Shown: piece by piece, positions 27,166 to 36,669 of the stretch
Layout: each line of letters opens with the position of its first letter
Numbering within the stretch: position 1 is the stretch's first letter
Source: an uncultured Roseobacter sp.
GTDB taxonomy: Bacteria > Pseudomonadota > Alphaproteobacteria > Rhodobacterales > Rhodobacteraceae
Assembly (NCBI RefSeq): GCF_947495275.1
Contig: NZ_CANLYL010000006.1
Coordinates: 1 to 64,000, forward strand
DNA length: 64,000 nt
Direction of reading: 5' to 3'
Notes under the pieces: model-generated
Database searches by the model: none
What the model saw: the letters and a program-made list of their open reading frames with translations, nothing else
Told to the model about the DNA's origin: nothing
Program-made: the position numbers and the translations under genes

Positions 27166-28527
27166 TTAAGCAGGTGCCAATCCCCCGATGCGCTGCCGGG
27201 CAACAGTGGCGGCGACAGCCAGTGACAGCATCAGTCCGGTGACGACGGCAAGTGCAATTCCGATCCTAACGCCCGAAAGACCGAAGTCAAAGACAGCCGT
27301 AAGTAGCCATATGAAAAAGGCAATGCCGATGCCTTGCCGATAAATGCCGATCCACATGGTCCATACGGCCTTTTTCAGGGCCTGCAGCAATGAGTTCACC
27401 GAAAACAGAACAACATAGAGCGGCAGCACAATCGCTTCGATCTTCAGAAAAAGTGCCCCGATCCGGATGACTTCGGGATCGGATGAAAAGAGGCTCGTGG
27501 CAAAACCACCGAAAAACCACAGGAATGGAAAGGCACAGCAGGTGGCAATCACGCCCAACGTCCAGCACCGTTTGAAAGCCAGGCGAACCCGGTCATGGTT
27601 TCCCGCACCATAGTTTTGAGCTGCGATGGGAACCAGCGCGATGGTGATGCCGACCGCCGGGAGCAAAAAGAGCTGCTCTACACGCAGAGATATTCCATAG
27701 GCGGCAAGGGCCGTCGCGCCGTAAGCCTTCAGCGCGAACTGAACAACGAAACCGCTGGCAAAGTTGATGAGCAGAGCAAAACTCGCCGGGAATGCCTGAT
27801 TGGCAATCTCGGAATATTTCGAGGGTATTGGGACAAATTCACGCCATGCGAGATCTTGCATCATGGCGCGCCCGAAGATTTTGGTAAGCAAGTAGATCGC
27901 GACGCCCGTTTGGCTAAGCGCGGTCGCCAGTGCGATGCCGTTGAACCCCATGCCGGGAACCACCTCGGGAATGCCGTACATCAACAGCGGATTAAGCCCG
28001 ATATTGGCGAAAAAGGCGACGATAAGCGCGCGTTGCATGGATACCGTGTCACCCCGTGCCTGCAAGATGCCGTTGCCGCCATAGGCCACGATAAATCCCG
28101 GTAACGAAAGAACCAGCCAGTTGAAATAGGATTGCCCGGCATCGCGATATGCTCCGGGTTCGGAAACCACATTGATGAGCGCGGGCCCTGCCAATAGTGA
28201 CAAGAAAATCAGCACCACCGTGGCAAAAAGGGCAAAGCTGATGCCCTGGGCGGCGAGGTGGCGCGCATCAGCCACATCCTTGCGGCCTTTTGCATTCCCA
28301 ACCAGTGCGCTCATCGCCGCTCCCAGTCCAAAACCTACGGAGACCAGAACGAAGAACGCCTGGAAGCCAACTGCAAGCCCGGCCTGTGCCTGGGTACCAA
28401 AGAGGCCCGCGTAGAAGGTATCCACCACGTTGTAGAGCGTGCTGAACAGCATCCCTATCGCGGCAGGAAGCGCCAATCGGCGAAAGTGGCCTTTGATGGA
28501 TCCGGTCGTCAGATCGTCGTCAATCAT
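27166..28527 (-). CDS. MATE-family efflux protein
   Basis: A 453-residue membrane protein with twelve hydrophobic segments in two homologous halves, of the NorM/DinF type (RLALPAAIGMLFSTLYNVVDTFYAGLFG at the N terminus). The ATG at 28527 gives the family's usual length; the frame extends upstream only through a TTG. Exports cationic or toxic compounds using an ion gradient. No obvious functional link to its neighbours. Confidence 0.88.
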   Translation of the reverse strand: MIDDDLTTGSIKGHFRRLALPAAIGMLFSTLYNVVDTFYAGLFGTQAQAGLAVGFQAFFVLVSVGFGLGAAMSALVGNAKGRKDVADARHLAAQGISFALFATVVLIFLSLLAGPALINVVSEPGAYRDAGQSYFNWLVLSLPGFIVAYGGNGILQARGDTVSMQRALIVAFFANIGLNPLLMYGIPEVVPGMGFNGIALATALSQTGVAIYLLTKIFGRAMMQDLAWREFVPIPSKYSEIANQAFPASFALLINFASGFVVQFALKAYGATALAAYGISLRVEQLFLLPAVGITIALVPIAAQNYGAGNHDRVRLAFKRCWTLGVIATCCAFPFLWFFGGFATSLFSSDPEVIRIGALFLKIEAIVLPLYVVLFSVNSLLQALKKAVWTMWIGIYRQGIGIAFFIWLLTAVFDFGLSGVRIGIALAVVTGLMLSLAVAATVARQRIGGLAPA

Positions 28528-28656
28528 CGCCGATCCGCTTCTTGATATCGAAGGTGGTTGCGGGAGCAAAAATCTTTGGGTGCTGTCGGGTGGGTCGCCG
28601 GGGGGTCTCGGACTTCAAAAGTGCAAGCGTGGGGATCAGCGAGGTTGGCATCCAGG

Positions 28657-29346
28657 TCAAAGTTGCGTCGTCATTTTATAGTCCCGCGCGAAATAGAGTC
28701 GCGCATAGGTGACGCTGATGTCTTCCAGCCAGGTTGTCCGCTCGACCGTGAAAATGGCGTCGCCCTCCGCAATGTTCAGAAAATCGGCAATTTCAAGTGT
28801 TGCGTTTGTGGCCGAGAAAACCAGCTCGCCATTGGTGAAGGGTACTTTGCGCACCAGCCAGTCGTTTGGCCCCATGTCCTTGAAGTCAAAGCCTTCCGCG
28901 TCCGGAACCGCGCCAAGGTTGATCCAGCGTTCCTCGAACTGGTAGGGGCGATTGCCTGCGTAATGCATGCATCTGAGATGCAAGACTTTCTGGCCTTTCG
29001 GGATTTCGATCTGAGCACGCAACCAACCCGGGGCGGCAATAATGTTTCGATCGACAAGCACGTATCGATAGGTCGCACCGGTATTGGTGATTTCTTCGCG
29101 AATGAGCGGGATGGAGAATTTGGCTTTCCGGCTGGGCGATGATTTGACACGTGTTCCCGCCTTGCGCTTGCGCTCCAGAATGCCTTCGCTAACAAGTTCA
29201 CGCATCGCACGGTTCACAGTTGCACGTGCACACCCGAATTCTTCAGCCAGTTCAATTTCGCCTGGAAGATTTGCACCGGGGGGCCAGATGTTTTTGCGAA
29301 TGCGATCTAGAACATCGGCTTTGATGTCGTGGTAACTCGTCCGCAT
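28657..29346 (-). CDS. hutC: GntR/HutC-family regulator (probable histidine-utilization repressor)
   Basis: A 229-residue regulator: GntR winged helix (residues ~5-70, LAEEFGCARATVNRAMRELVSEGILERK) and a UTRA effector domain. The C-terminal half follows the HutC pattern closely (FEERWINLGAVPDAEGFDF..., PNDWLVRKVPFTNGEL, TWLEDISVTYARLYFARDY). HutC represses hut genes and is released by urocanate. The hut genes lie 2-9 kb away. A GTG five codons upstream is an alternative start. It is divergent from the M29/NicX-like gene, which it may also control. Confidence 0.7.
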   Translation of the reverse strand: MRTSYHDIKADVLDRIRKNIWPPGANLPGEIELAEEFGCARATVNRAMRELVSEGILERKRKAGTRVKSSPSRKAKFSIPLIREEITNTGATYRYVLVDRNIIAAPGWLRAQIEIPKGQKVLHLRCMHYAGNRPYQFEERWINLGAVPDAEGFDFKDMGPNDWLVRKVPFTNGELVFSATNATLEIADFLNIAEGDAIFTVERTTWLEDISVTYARLYFARDYKMTTQL

Positions 29347-29447
29347 TTGGAGGCCGCTCACTTCATTATGTATATCTTTAATAGCGATAATGACTAACTA
29401 TCGGCAAGGCAAAAGCTCTTATATTAGAATTGCTAATGATGGGGTTA

Positions 29448-30641
29448 ATGAACGCCAAATGGTTTGAACGCTCGCCACTTGCTACGGTGTGCTCGGGGAA
29501 CGGACATGCGAGAAATCGGGGACATCACTTGCACACACATCTGCAACAGCGCCTGGAAAAAGGTACGCGGAACCTCCTGATCAATTGTGCGGAATGCACA
29601 CCGGGTCAGAAGGTCCTGCTGGTCTATGAAACTGAAAACGACGGTTACTACGATCCGGCCCTGTTGGATGAGGTCCGTAAGACTGCGGAGCATTTGGGGC
29701 TGATCACGGAAAGCTACGGCGTTCCGCTGGCGCGCGATGTCACGGACCCTGACGACAATCTGGTCGCAAAGATGCTGGAGGCCGATTGCACGGTTTTTCT
29801 TGCCCGGTTGGGTGATCAGATCAGGTTCAGAACGAAAGATGCATCGAAAAAGCAGATCATCAGTTATGCTCTTGACCGTGAAATGCTGGCGTCACCGTTC
29901 GGGACCATCGATTACAGCGCCTTTGAAGACCTCAAACAGCATATCAACGCTGCAATTGCCTCTGCGAACGAAATTCACGTGACTTGTCCTGCGGGGACCG
30001 ATTTCAAAGGCAGGGTGGGTCAGAACACGCTGCAGGTCGGTGACGTGACCAGAAAGCGGTTTCCTGTTTCCGTCTTTGCTCCTGTCCCAGCATCCGATTT
30101 CAGAGGTTGTGTGGCGCAGCGTGGGTTCCTGACGGGAACGGGCTCACACTACTATTCGCCCTGGTCTTGCGAGATAGAAGATACGTTATTGGTGAATTTT
30201 GACGGATCGCGCATCACCGGTTTCGAAGGGTCTGCCAAAGATGTAGCGGCGGCGCGTGCACATTATGAGTTTGTCGGCAACAAGTACGGGATCGACACCT
30301 ACTACGTGCATTCCTGGCATGCGGGTATTCACCCGGGGTGTGAATATAAAACGGCAGCAGGGCGTCACTTTGAGCGCTGGAGTGGCAGCGCCTTCGGTAA
30401 TCCACGTTTGTTGCATTTCCATACTTGCGGGGCTTATCCGCCCGGCGAGATTTCACTCAATGTGCTTGACCCGAGCATCCGCTTGGATGGTTTGACACTG
30501 TGGGAGAATGGTATCCTTCGAATTGACCGCCTCCCTGAAAGTGCCGCTTTGCTGGAGGCTTCCCCGGATTTTGCAAAGGTCTTCCAGAGTCCGGCGGCAA
30601 TGGTAGGGCAAGCCGCCTGCGGAAACTTGAGATATCGCTGA
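29448..30641 (+). CDS. M29 aminopeptidase/NicX-like metalloenzyme
   Basis: About 397 residues. The protein resembles the family that holds M29 aminopeptidases and 2,5-dihydroxypyridine dioxygenase NicX: CTPGQKVLLVYE near the N terminus, and a metal-ligand-rich C-terminal part with YVHSWHAGIHPGC and LLHFHTCGAYPPGEISLN. The start is uncertain: ATGs at 29436, 29439 and 29448 all precede the conserved region, which begins near 29560. Lying beside a HutC-like gene and near hut, it may open a heterocycle or cleave a histidine-containing compound. That role is inference. Confidence 0.6.
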   Translation: MNAKWFERSPLATVCSGNGHARNRGHHLHTHLQQRLEKGTRNLLINCAECTPGQKVLLVYETENDGYYDPALLDEVRKTAEHLGLITESYGVPLARDVTDPDDNLVAKMLEADCTVFLARLGDQIRFRTKDASKKQIISYALDREMLASPFGTIDYSAFEDLKQHINAAIASANEIHVTCPAGTDFKGRVGQNTLQVGDVTRKRFPVSVFAPVPASDFRGCVAQRGFLTGTGSHYYSPWSCEIEDTLLVNFDGSRITGFEGSAKDVAAARAHYEFVGNKYGIDTYYVHSWHAGIHPGCEYKTAAGRHFERWSGSAFGNPRLLHFHTCGAYPPGEISLNVLDPSIRLDGLTLWENGILRIDRLPESAALLEASPDFAKVFQSPAAMVGQAACGNLRYR

Positions 30642-30725
30642 GCGGTTGGGCTTCGCAAGTGAGACGCTCAGATCTGCTGCGAAGGCACCCACGGGCAAGC
30701 GCTGCGCCTGCACCGAAAAGTGGTC

Positions 30726-31643
30726 CTAATCCACATTGCCTGATTGTCTAAAAGGTTTGGCTTCTTCATGAAGCCATTTCCGGAAAGCGTTTACGTTATC
30801 CGATTTGAGCGCTTCGTGTCGGCAGACAAACCAGTAAGAAAACTGCGACGGCGCTGTGGCTTCGAACGGGCGAACCAACGTCCCATCCTTGATGGCATCC
30901 GCAACCAGCGGCCCTCTTCCCATCGCGATCCCAAGCCCCTGAACTGCGGCCTGAACCACAAGATTTGCCTGACCGTATGTCTTTGTGCGGTTGAAATGAG
31001 GCAATCCGATCCCGCACTCTTTTGCCCAGAATTCCCAGGGCGATAGGGCTTCGTCGGATTCCAGATTGTCCCTCAGGATGGTGTGATTGGACAGGTCGCC
31101 AATGGCGTTGACGGTTCGCGCCAAGTTCGGTGCGCAAACCGGTGACATCCTCTCGTCCATCAATTGTTCGGCGTGCAAACCCGGGAAACCCCCGGCGCTA
31201 TATGAAATGAAAACATCCGCCTCTCCGGTGCTAGGCTCACGTGAATGAGGATCGGTTGACAATGAGATTGAGATGTCCGGATTCATATGGTCAAACCTCA
31301 AAAGCCGGGGCAGCAGCCAGACAAAGGCAAAACCGGGCGGCGCGCCAACCAGTATGCCTTGCCCACGAGTTCTTTTTGACCCACGCAACTCGTCGCAGAT
31401 CATCTCGATGCCGCCAAAGCCTTCGCGTGTGGCTTGTGCCAGGCGTTCGCCCGCCTCGGTGGGCACGGTCTTGCGGCTGCGGCGGATCAGCAACCTGTGA
31501 CCCAACCAATCCTCCAGCAGTTTGATATGCTGACTGACCGCGCTTTGCGTGACATTCAACTCTTCCGCCGCACGCCCGAAACCGCGCAGCCGTACGACCG
31601 ATTCCAAGGTGCGCAAGGCGTTGAAGGGCAAGGTCTTGAGCAT
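30726..31643 (-). CDS. LysR-family regulator, GcvA-like
   Basis: A 305-residue LysR regulator: N-terminal HTH (FNALRTLESVVRLRGFGRAAEELNVTQSAVSQHIK) and a two-lobe effector domain of the GcvA type. It begins 23 bp after the hutF stop on the same strand, so it is probably co-transcribed with hutF and may regulate histidine degradation. It converges on the M29/NicX-like gene. Confidence 0.82.
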   Translation of the reverse strand: MLKTLPFNALRTLESVVRLRGFGRAAEELNVTQSAVSQHIKLLEDWLGHRLLIRRSRKTVPTEAGERLAQATREGFGGIEMICDELRGSKRTRGQGILVGAPPGFAFVWLLPRLLRFDHMNPDISISLSTDPHSREPSTGEADVFISYSAGGFPGLHAEQLMDERMSPVCAPNLARTVNAIGDLSNHTILRDNLESDEALSPWEFWAKECGIGLPHFNRTKTYGQANLVVQAAVQGLGIAMGRGPLVADAIKDGTLVRPFEATAPSQFSYWFVCRHEALKSDNVNAFRKWLHEEAKPFRQSGNVD

Positions 31644-31666
31644 GTCACCTATTCTTTGAGATCATA

Positions 31667-33034
31667 TCATTTGTTCAATGTCGCCATCAGCTTGCGCATG
31701 GCCTCGCGATATTGCGACAGGATTTCTTCCTGGGCAACATGCTGCCCACCGTGAACCTGATGGCGCCCGCCTGACCAAACATCCGTGACGACCTTGTCTT
31801 TGGCCGCGAAAACGAGACCATCAAGCAACTGGTCGTCCCGAAGCATGCAGAGAGCCGGAGCCGTACTGTCGATGGCGACCATATCGGCCAACTTCCCTTC
31901 ACCCAGAATGCCCGCGTTACGTGACAGGGCCTGCGCACCCCCCAATGCGGTGTTTGTATAGAGCGTTTCACCCGTGGACCCGGGGCCTGCCGCCAGAACA
32001 TTGCGTTGCTGGTGTTTCAGGCGCTGCGAATACTCCAGTGTTCTGAGCTCTTCGCAAAGCGAAATGTTGATGTTGGAATCTGTCCCAATCCCGAATTTTC
32101 CACCATACTCCACATAGGCGGGACCGTTAAAGATACCGTCACCCAGATTGGCTTCTGTCACAGGGCAGAGGCCGGCAATCGCTCCGCTCTGAGCGATGCC
32201 CAGCGTTTCTTCGTCTGTCATATGGGTTGCGTGGATCAGGCACCATCGCGCGTCGACCTTGGCATTATGTAGCAGCCACTCTACCGGTCGCGCCCCGAGC
32301 GCCGCTTTGACGCTTTCGACTTCTTTCACCTGTTCAGCAATATGGATGTGGATCGGGCCCTGCGCCTGAAGGCCCGATACCCGGGCGAGATCGGAAGGCG
32401 AAGTCGCGCGCAGGGAATGGGGTGCAATCCCGAGGCGTGTATCCGCGTTGAGTTGCTTTACCATGTCCTGACAACGGTCGATCAATTCAATGTATTGATC
32501 GACCTTATGGCCAAAACGCAATTGGCCGCCTGTCAGTGGTTTTTGACCAACATCGCCATAAGAATAAAGGACAGGCAGATGCGTCAGCCCGATGCCGGTA
32601 TCCGACGCGGCCTGCAATATCTGGCGCGAAAGCTCGGCCGGATTGTCATAGAGCTGCCCGCCGGGTGCATGATGGATGTAGTGGAATTCGCCCACCGCCG
32701 CAAAGCCTGCTTCTTGCATTTCCATGAAAGCGAGACGCGCGATTGCCCCAATCTGCTCCGGCGTCAGATGATCCAGAAACCGGTACATCAGGTCACGCCA
32801 CGTCCAGAAACTTTCTCTGCCCGCTGTGCGAAATTCTGTCATCCCAGCCATGGCACGTTGAAAACTATGGCTATGAAGGTTCGACAATGCAGGCAGCAAC
32901 GTATCGACACGAATGTCTTCTGGTTTCGGTGCTGTCTGGGTCTGGATGTGCGCGATTTCTTCTGCGCGCAGGGTTATCCGAACGTCCTTGGCCCAGCCAT
33001 CTTGGAGGTAGGCACGTTGCGCAAAAATGGTCAT
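31667..33034 (-). CDS. hutF: Formimidoylglutamate deiminase
   Basis: A 455-residue amidohydrolase: metal-binding HSHSFQR, HIHIAEQVKEVE, the HATH segment and a late catalytic aspartate in GTDSNINIS. HutF converts N-formimidoyl-L-glutamate to N-formyl-L-glutamate and ammonia, the fourth step of the five-step histidine route. The presence of hutG in the divergent operon confirms this version of the pathway. AAGGA lies upstream of the ATG. Confidence 0.92.
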   Translation of the reverse strand: MTIFAQRAYLQDGWAKDVRITLRAEEIAHIQTQTAPKPEDIRVDTLLPALSNLHSHSFQRAMAGMTEFRTAGRESFWTWRDLMYRFLDHLTPEQIGAIARLAFMEMQEAGFAAVGEFHYIHHAPGGQLYDNPAELSRQILQAASDTGIGLTHLPVLYSYGDVGQKPLTGGQLRFGHKVDQYIELIDRCQDMVKQLNADTRLGIAPHSLRATSPSDLARVSGLQAQGPIHIHIAEQVKEVESVKAALGARPVEWLLHNAKVDARWCLIHATHMTDEETLGIAQSGAIAGLCPVTEANLGDGIFNGPAYVEYGGKFGIGTDSNINISLCEELRTLEYSQRLKHQQRNVLAAGPGSTGETLYTNTALGGAQALSRNAGILGEGKLADMVAIDSTAPALCMLRDDQLLDGLVFAAKDKVVTDVWSGGRHQVHGGQHVAQEEILSQYREAMRKLMATLNK

Positions 33035-33043
33035 TCATGATCC

Positions 33044-33065
33044 TTATTATGAATGGACATAATAA
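33044..33065. promoter_or_regulatory. Perfect palindrome between hutF and hutI
   Basis: TTATTATG (33044-33051), a 6-nt spacer, and CATAATAA (33058-33065) form a perfect 8-6-8 palindrome, 10 bp from the hutF start in the divergent hut promoter region. A repressor bound here could block both hutF and hutIHGU. HutC or the LysR protein are the obvious candidates. Confidence 0.55.
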
Positions 33066-33094
33066 ACTTAAGGCCATACAATCTGGCTGACAAG

Positions 33095-34324
33095 ATGAAT
33101 TTCGAATTTGGTGTTCCCGTGACGCGCAGAGTTCTGAAAAATTGCCAAGTTGCGACCATGGTACCCGGCAGCGTGGCCTATGGTTTGGATGGCAGCGATA
33201 CAATTGCCTTACAGGATGAAAAGATCATTTGGGTTGGCGTGCAGGCCGAACTGCCGCAAGAATATTCCAAGGCATCCGCTCTCGATCTGGAGGGCAGATT
33301 GGTGACCCCGGGTCTCATCGATTGCCATACGCATCTGGTGTTCGGAGGCCACCGGGCGCGGGAATTTGAGATGCGCCTGAATGGCGCGTCTTATGAGGAG
33401 ATTGCGCGCGCTGGCGGCGGCATTGTGTCAACGGTCACGGCGACGCGCGCCGCCAGCCAGAACGAGCTGGTAGGTCAGGCGCTACCCAGACTGGATGCCT
33501 TGATCGCCGAGGGCATCACTACCGTCGAGATAAAGTCGGGCTATGGCCTTGATGCGGAGGTGGAGCTGCACATGTTGCGGGCCGCGCGTCACCTTGGTGA
33601 TCTGCGGGGCGTGACAGTTCAGACCACCTTTCTGGGCGCGCATGCGGAACCACCAGAATTTTCCGGGCGGGGGGATGCGTATATTGACGAGGTTTGTATT
33701 CCCGCTCTTCGTGCAGCGCATGCCGAAGGTCTTGTGGATGCGGTAGATGCATTTTGCGAAGGCATTGCTTTTTCGCCGGAGCAGGTAGCGCGCGTGTTTG
33801 AGGTGGCCAGCGAGCTCGGGTTGCCGGTGAAAATCCATGCCGAACAGCTTTCAAATCTGGGGGGCGCAAAACTGGCTGCGGGATACGGCGCCCTGTCCGC
33901 TGATCATATTGAATACATCGATGCGCCGGGTGTGGCCGCCATGGCTGCGGCAGGCACCGTTGCGGTCATTTTGCCTGGTGCATTTTATACGTTGCGTGAA
34001 ACGCAGAGGCCGCCAATTGATCTGTTGCGTGAACACGCCGTGCCGATGGCGGTCGCGACTGATGCCAATCCCGGCTCTTCGCCAATGACCTCCCTGTTGT
34101 TGGCAATGAATATGGCCTCGACCCTGTTTCGCATGACGCCGGAAGAGGCATTGGCCGGGGCTACGCGCAATGCGGCGCTTGCTCTGGGGCTTACAGATCG
34201 CGGTATGATCGCCCCGGGAATGCGCGGGGACCTTGCCGTTTGGGATGTCGAGACGCCCGCTGAACTGGTTTACAGAATTGGGTTCAATCCGCTGCATTCA
34301 CGGATTTTTGGAGGTCAGCCGTGA
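33095..34324 (+). CDS. hutI: Imidazolonepropionase
   Basis: A 409-residue amidohydrolase with the zinc motif [17 protein letters not shown] and conserved [21 protein letters not shown] and [10 protein letters not shown]. It opens the imidazolone ring to formimidoylglutamate (third step). The codon at 33053 lies inside the palindrome and is unlikely as a start; 33095 (ATG) or 33119 (GTG, giving a family-like N terminus [13 protein letters not shown]) are the candidates. No strong ribosome site precedes either. The stop overlaps hutH by GTGA. Confidence 0.9.
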   Translation: MNFEFGVPVTRRVLKNCQVATMVPGSVAYGLDGSDTIALQDEKIIWVGVQAELPQEYSKASALDLEGRLVTPGLIDCHTHLVFGGHRAREFEMRLNGASYEEIARAGGGIVSTVTATRAASQNELVGQALPRLDALIAEGITTVEIKSGYGLDAEVELHMLRAARHLGDLRGVTVQTTFLGAHAEPPEFSGRGDAYIDEVCIPALRAAHAEGLVDAVDAFCEGIAFSPEQVARVFEVASELGLPVKIHAEQLSNLGGAKLAAGYGALSADHIEYIDAPGVAAMAAAGTVAVILPGAFYTLRETQRPPIDLLREHAVPMAVATDANPGSSPMTSLLLAMNMASTLFRMTPEEALAGATRNAALALGLTDRGMIAPGMRGDLAVWDVETPAELVYRIGFNPLHSRIFGGQP

Positions 34325-35859
34325 CCGTTCTGACACTGACGCCTGGCGCTGTTTCATTGAGTGATCTCGCGCAGGTTTTTCATCATGAAACCTCTGTGGT
34401 CCTGGACCCTGATTGCCGCAGTGCTGTCGAGGCTGCGGCTGCACGCATTGCGGAGGCGGCTCGCGGCGAAGACCCGGTCTACGGTGTGAATACGGGCTTT
34501 GGAAAACTGGCCAGCCTGAAGATCGCACCCGAAGATACAGAGACGCTGCAACGTAATCTGATCCTGTCACATTGTTGCGGTGTGGGTGACCCAATATCGC
34601 GTGCTCACGCCCGGTTGATCATGACGCTGAAGATGCTGTCATTGGGGCGCGGAGCGTCCGGGGTGCGCTGGTCGCTCATAGAATTGCTGCAAGAGATGTT
34701 GGCGCGAGGTGTGACGCCTATGATTCCAGCGCAGGGCTCAGTGGGCGCTTCGGGCGATCTGGCGCCCCTTGCTCATATGGCGGCTGTCCTGATCGGCGCG
34801 GGGCAGGCGGAGTTTGAGGGTGATGTCATGCCGGGCCATGACGCCTTGAGCAAGGCTGGCCTGCACCCCATCCAGCTCGGGCCAAAAGAGGGCTTGGCTT
34901 TCATCAATGGCACCCAGTTCTCTACCGCCTTTGCCTTGTCCGGCCTCTTTGGCGCGTGGCAGGCGACCGGTTCAGCGCTTGTTACGTCAGCACTTTCCAC
35001 AGATGCGATCATGGGCTCGACCGCCCCTTTGCAGCCTGAAATCCACACGCTGCGGGGGCATCGCGGGCAAATTGAAGCCGCTGCGGCGATGCGGGCGTTG
35101 CTGGACGGATCCGAAATCCGCGAAAGCCACCGCGAAGGCGATAGCCGTGTTCAGGATCCATATTGCATCAGATGCCAACCGCAGGTTACCGGCGCGGCAA
35201 TGGATGTGCTGCGACAGGCGGCCATGACGCTGCGGATTGAAGCCAATGCCGCCACGGACAATCCTCTGGTTTTGACGGGCGCGGATATGATTGTCTCTGG
35301 TGGCAATTTTCACGCGGAACCGGTTGGTTTTGCCGCCGATATGATCGCGCTTGCACTGTCGGAAATAGGAGCCATCGCGCAAAGACGCGTGGCATTGATG
35401 GTCGACCCGACCCTGTCCTTTGATTTGCCACCTTTTCTGACGCCAAATCCGGGCCTGAACTCGGGCTACATGATCGCAGAGGTTACCACGGCGGCGTTGA
35501 TGTCAGAAAACAAACATCTGGCAAACCCCTGCGTGACAGATTCGACGCCCACCTCCGCCAATCAGGAGGACCATGTTTCCATGGCGGCGCATGGGGCGTT
35601 TCGGTTGCATCGGATGTTGTCGAACCTACACAATATTCTGGGTGTTGAACTGCTCTGTGCCGCACAGGGTGTCGAATTCCGCGCGCCGCTGGAAACCAGT
35701 GCTGCCCTGTCGCGCTGTATCCGCTTGCTGCGCAAGGATGTGCCTGCGCTGGAGGAAGATCGTTATCTCGCGCCCGATATCAAACGCGCAGCCGATCTGA
35801 TCGCCTCGGCAAAGGTGCAAAATGTCGCGCAAATCCCCATGCCGGAACTGAAAGCATGA
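34321..35859 (+). CDS. hutH: Histidine ammonia-lyase
   Basis: A 512-residue lyase starting with [17 protein letters not shown] supplies Ala143-Ser144-Gly145, which cyclise to the MIO cofactor. [10 protein letters not shown] near the N terminus is the other family landmark. Deaminates histidine to urocanate, the first step. Overlaps hutI (GTGA) and hutG (ATGA), so translation is coupled. Confidence 0.95.
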   Translation: MTVLTLTPGAVSLSDLAQVFHHETSVVLDPDCRSAVEAAAARIAEAARGEDPVYGVNTGFGKLASLKIAPEDTETLQRNLILSHCCGVGDPISRAHARLIMTLKMLSLGRGASGVRWSLIELLQEMLARGVTPMIPAQGSVGASGDLAPLAHMAAVLIGAGQAEFEGDVMPGHDALSKAGLHPIQLGPKEGLAFINGTQFSTAFALSGLFGAWQATGSALVTSALSTDAIMGSTAPLQPEIHTLRGHRGQIEAAAAMRALLDGSEIRESHREGDSRVQDPYCIRCQPQVTGAAMDVLRQAAMTLRIEANAATDNPLVLTGADMIVSGGNFHAEPVGFAADMIALALSEIGAIAQRRVALMVDPTLSFDLPPFLTPNPGLNSGYMIAEVTTAALMSENKHLANPCVTDSTPTSANQEDHVSMAAHGAFRLHRMLSNLHNILGVELLCAAQGVEFRAPLETSAALSRCIRLLRKDVPALEEDRYLAPDIKRAADLIASAKVQNVAQIPMPELKA

Positions 35860-36659
35860 AGGTTTTTGAGGTGATCCCGGGGCACAGCCCGGTTGTTCTC
35901 GCGCAGCCCCACGGTGGGGTTTTCGTGCCGGAGGGCATCTTTTCCAGACTGAATGCCCGCGGTCAGGGGTTGTCAGATACCGATTGGCACATCACCCGGC
36001 TTTATGGTGGATTGCTCGACGGCGCGACGGTAGTCAGGTCAAATGTGCACCGATATGTCGTGGATGCAAACCGCGATCCGGGCGGTATGTCATTGTACCC
36101 AAACCAGAATACGACCACGCTTTGCCCACAGACGGACTTCGATGGGCTTGATATCTGGCTTAAAGGGCAAGCCCCCGGAGACGATGAGATCGCGGCGCGC
36201 CGCGAAGCCTTTCATCTCCCCTACCATGAAGCGTTGCGGGCGGAACTGGATCGCGTGAAGGCCCGTCACGGGGTCGCTATTCTCTATGATTGCCACTCCA
36301 TTCGCTCGACCATTCCCTTTCTCTTCGAAGGGGTATTGCCTGTCTTTAGCATCGGCACCAACGATGGCCTCACCTGTGACCAGCTGGTGGAGGAAACGGT
36401 CCACCTAGAGTGCCTGTCGGAAATCGAATACAGCACTGTTCTGAATGGGCGTTTCAAAGGTGGCTGGACGACCCGCCATTACGGGAAGCCCGCCGAAGGA
36501 ACCCACGCGATCCAGATGGAATTGGCCCAGCGTGCCTACATGGAAGAGAAAACCCCCTGGGCTTACCGCGAAGATCGCGCATCAGGCCTGCGCGCGGTCT
36601 TGCAGAAAATCCTCAAAAATCTGGATCGCCTCGCCCGCAGTGGTGAATTCAACACATAA
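35856..36659 (+). CDS. hutG: N-formylglutamate deformylase
   Basis: A 267-residue protein of the N-formylglutamate amidohydrolase family: [23 protein letters not shown] and a [13 protein letters not shown] segment with probable metal ligands. Completes the HutF-dependent route by releasing formate and glutamate. Coupled to hutH by ATGA and followed after 10 bp by hutU. Confidence 0.93.
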   Translation: MKVFEVIPGHSPVVLAQPHGGVFVPEGIFSRLNARGQGLSDTDWHITRLYGGLLDGATVVRSNVHRYVVDANRDPGGMSLYPNQNTTTLCPQTDFDGLDIWLKGQAPGDDEIAARREAFHLPYHEALRAELDRVKARHGVAILYDCHSIRSTIPFLFEGVLPVFSIGTNDGLTCDQLVEETVHLECLSEIEYSTVLNGRFKGGWTTRHYGKPAEGTHAIQMELAQRAYMEEKTPWAYREDRASGLRAVLQKILKNLDRLARSGEFNT

Positions 36660-36669
36660 GGAGTCGGAA

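Noticed and set aside
36445-36669. Upstream extension of urocanate hydratase
   Set aside because: It would overlap hutG by 215 bases; the ATG at 36670 has AAGGAG and gives the normal family length.
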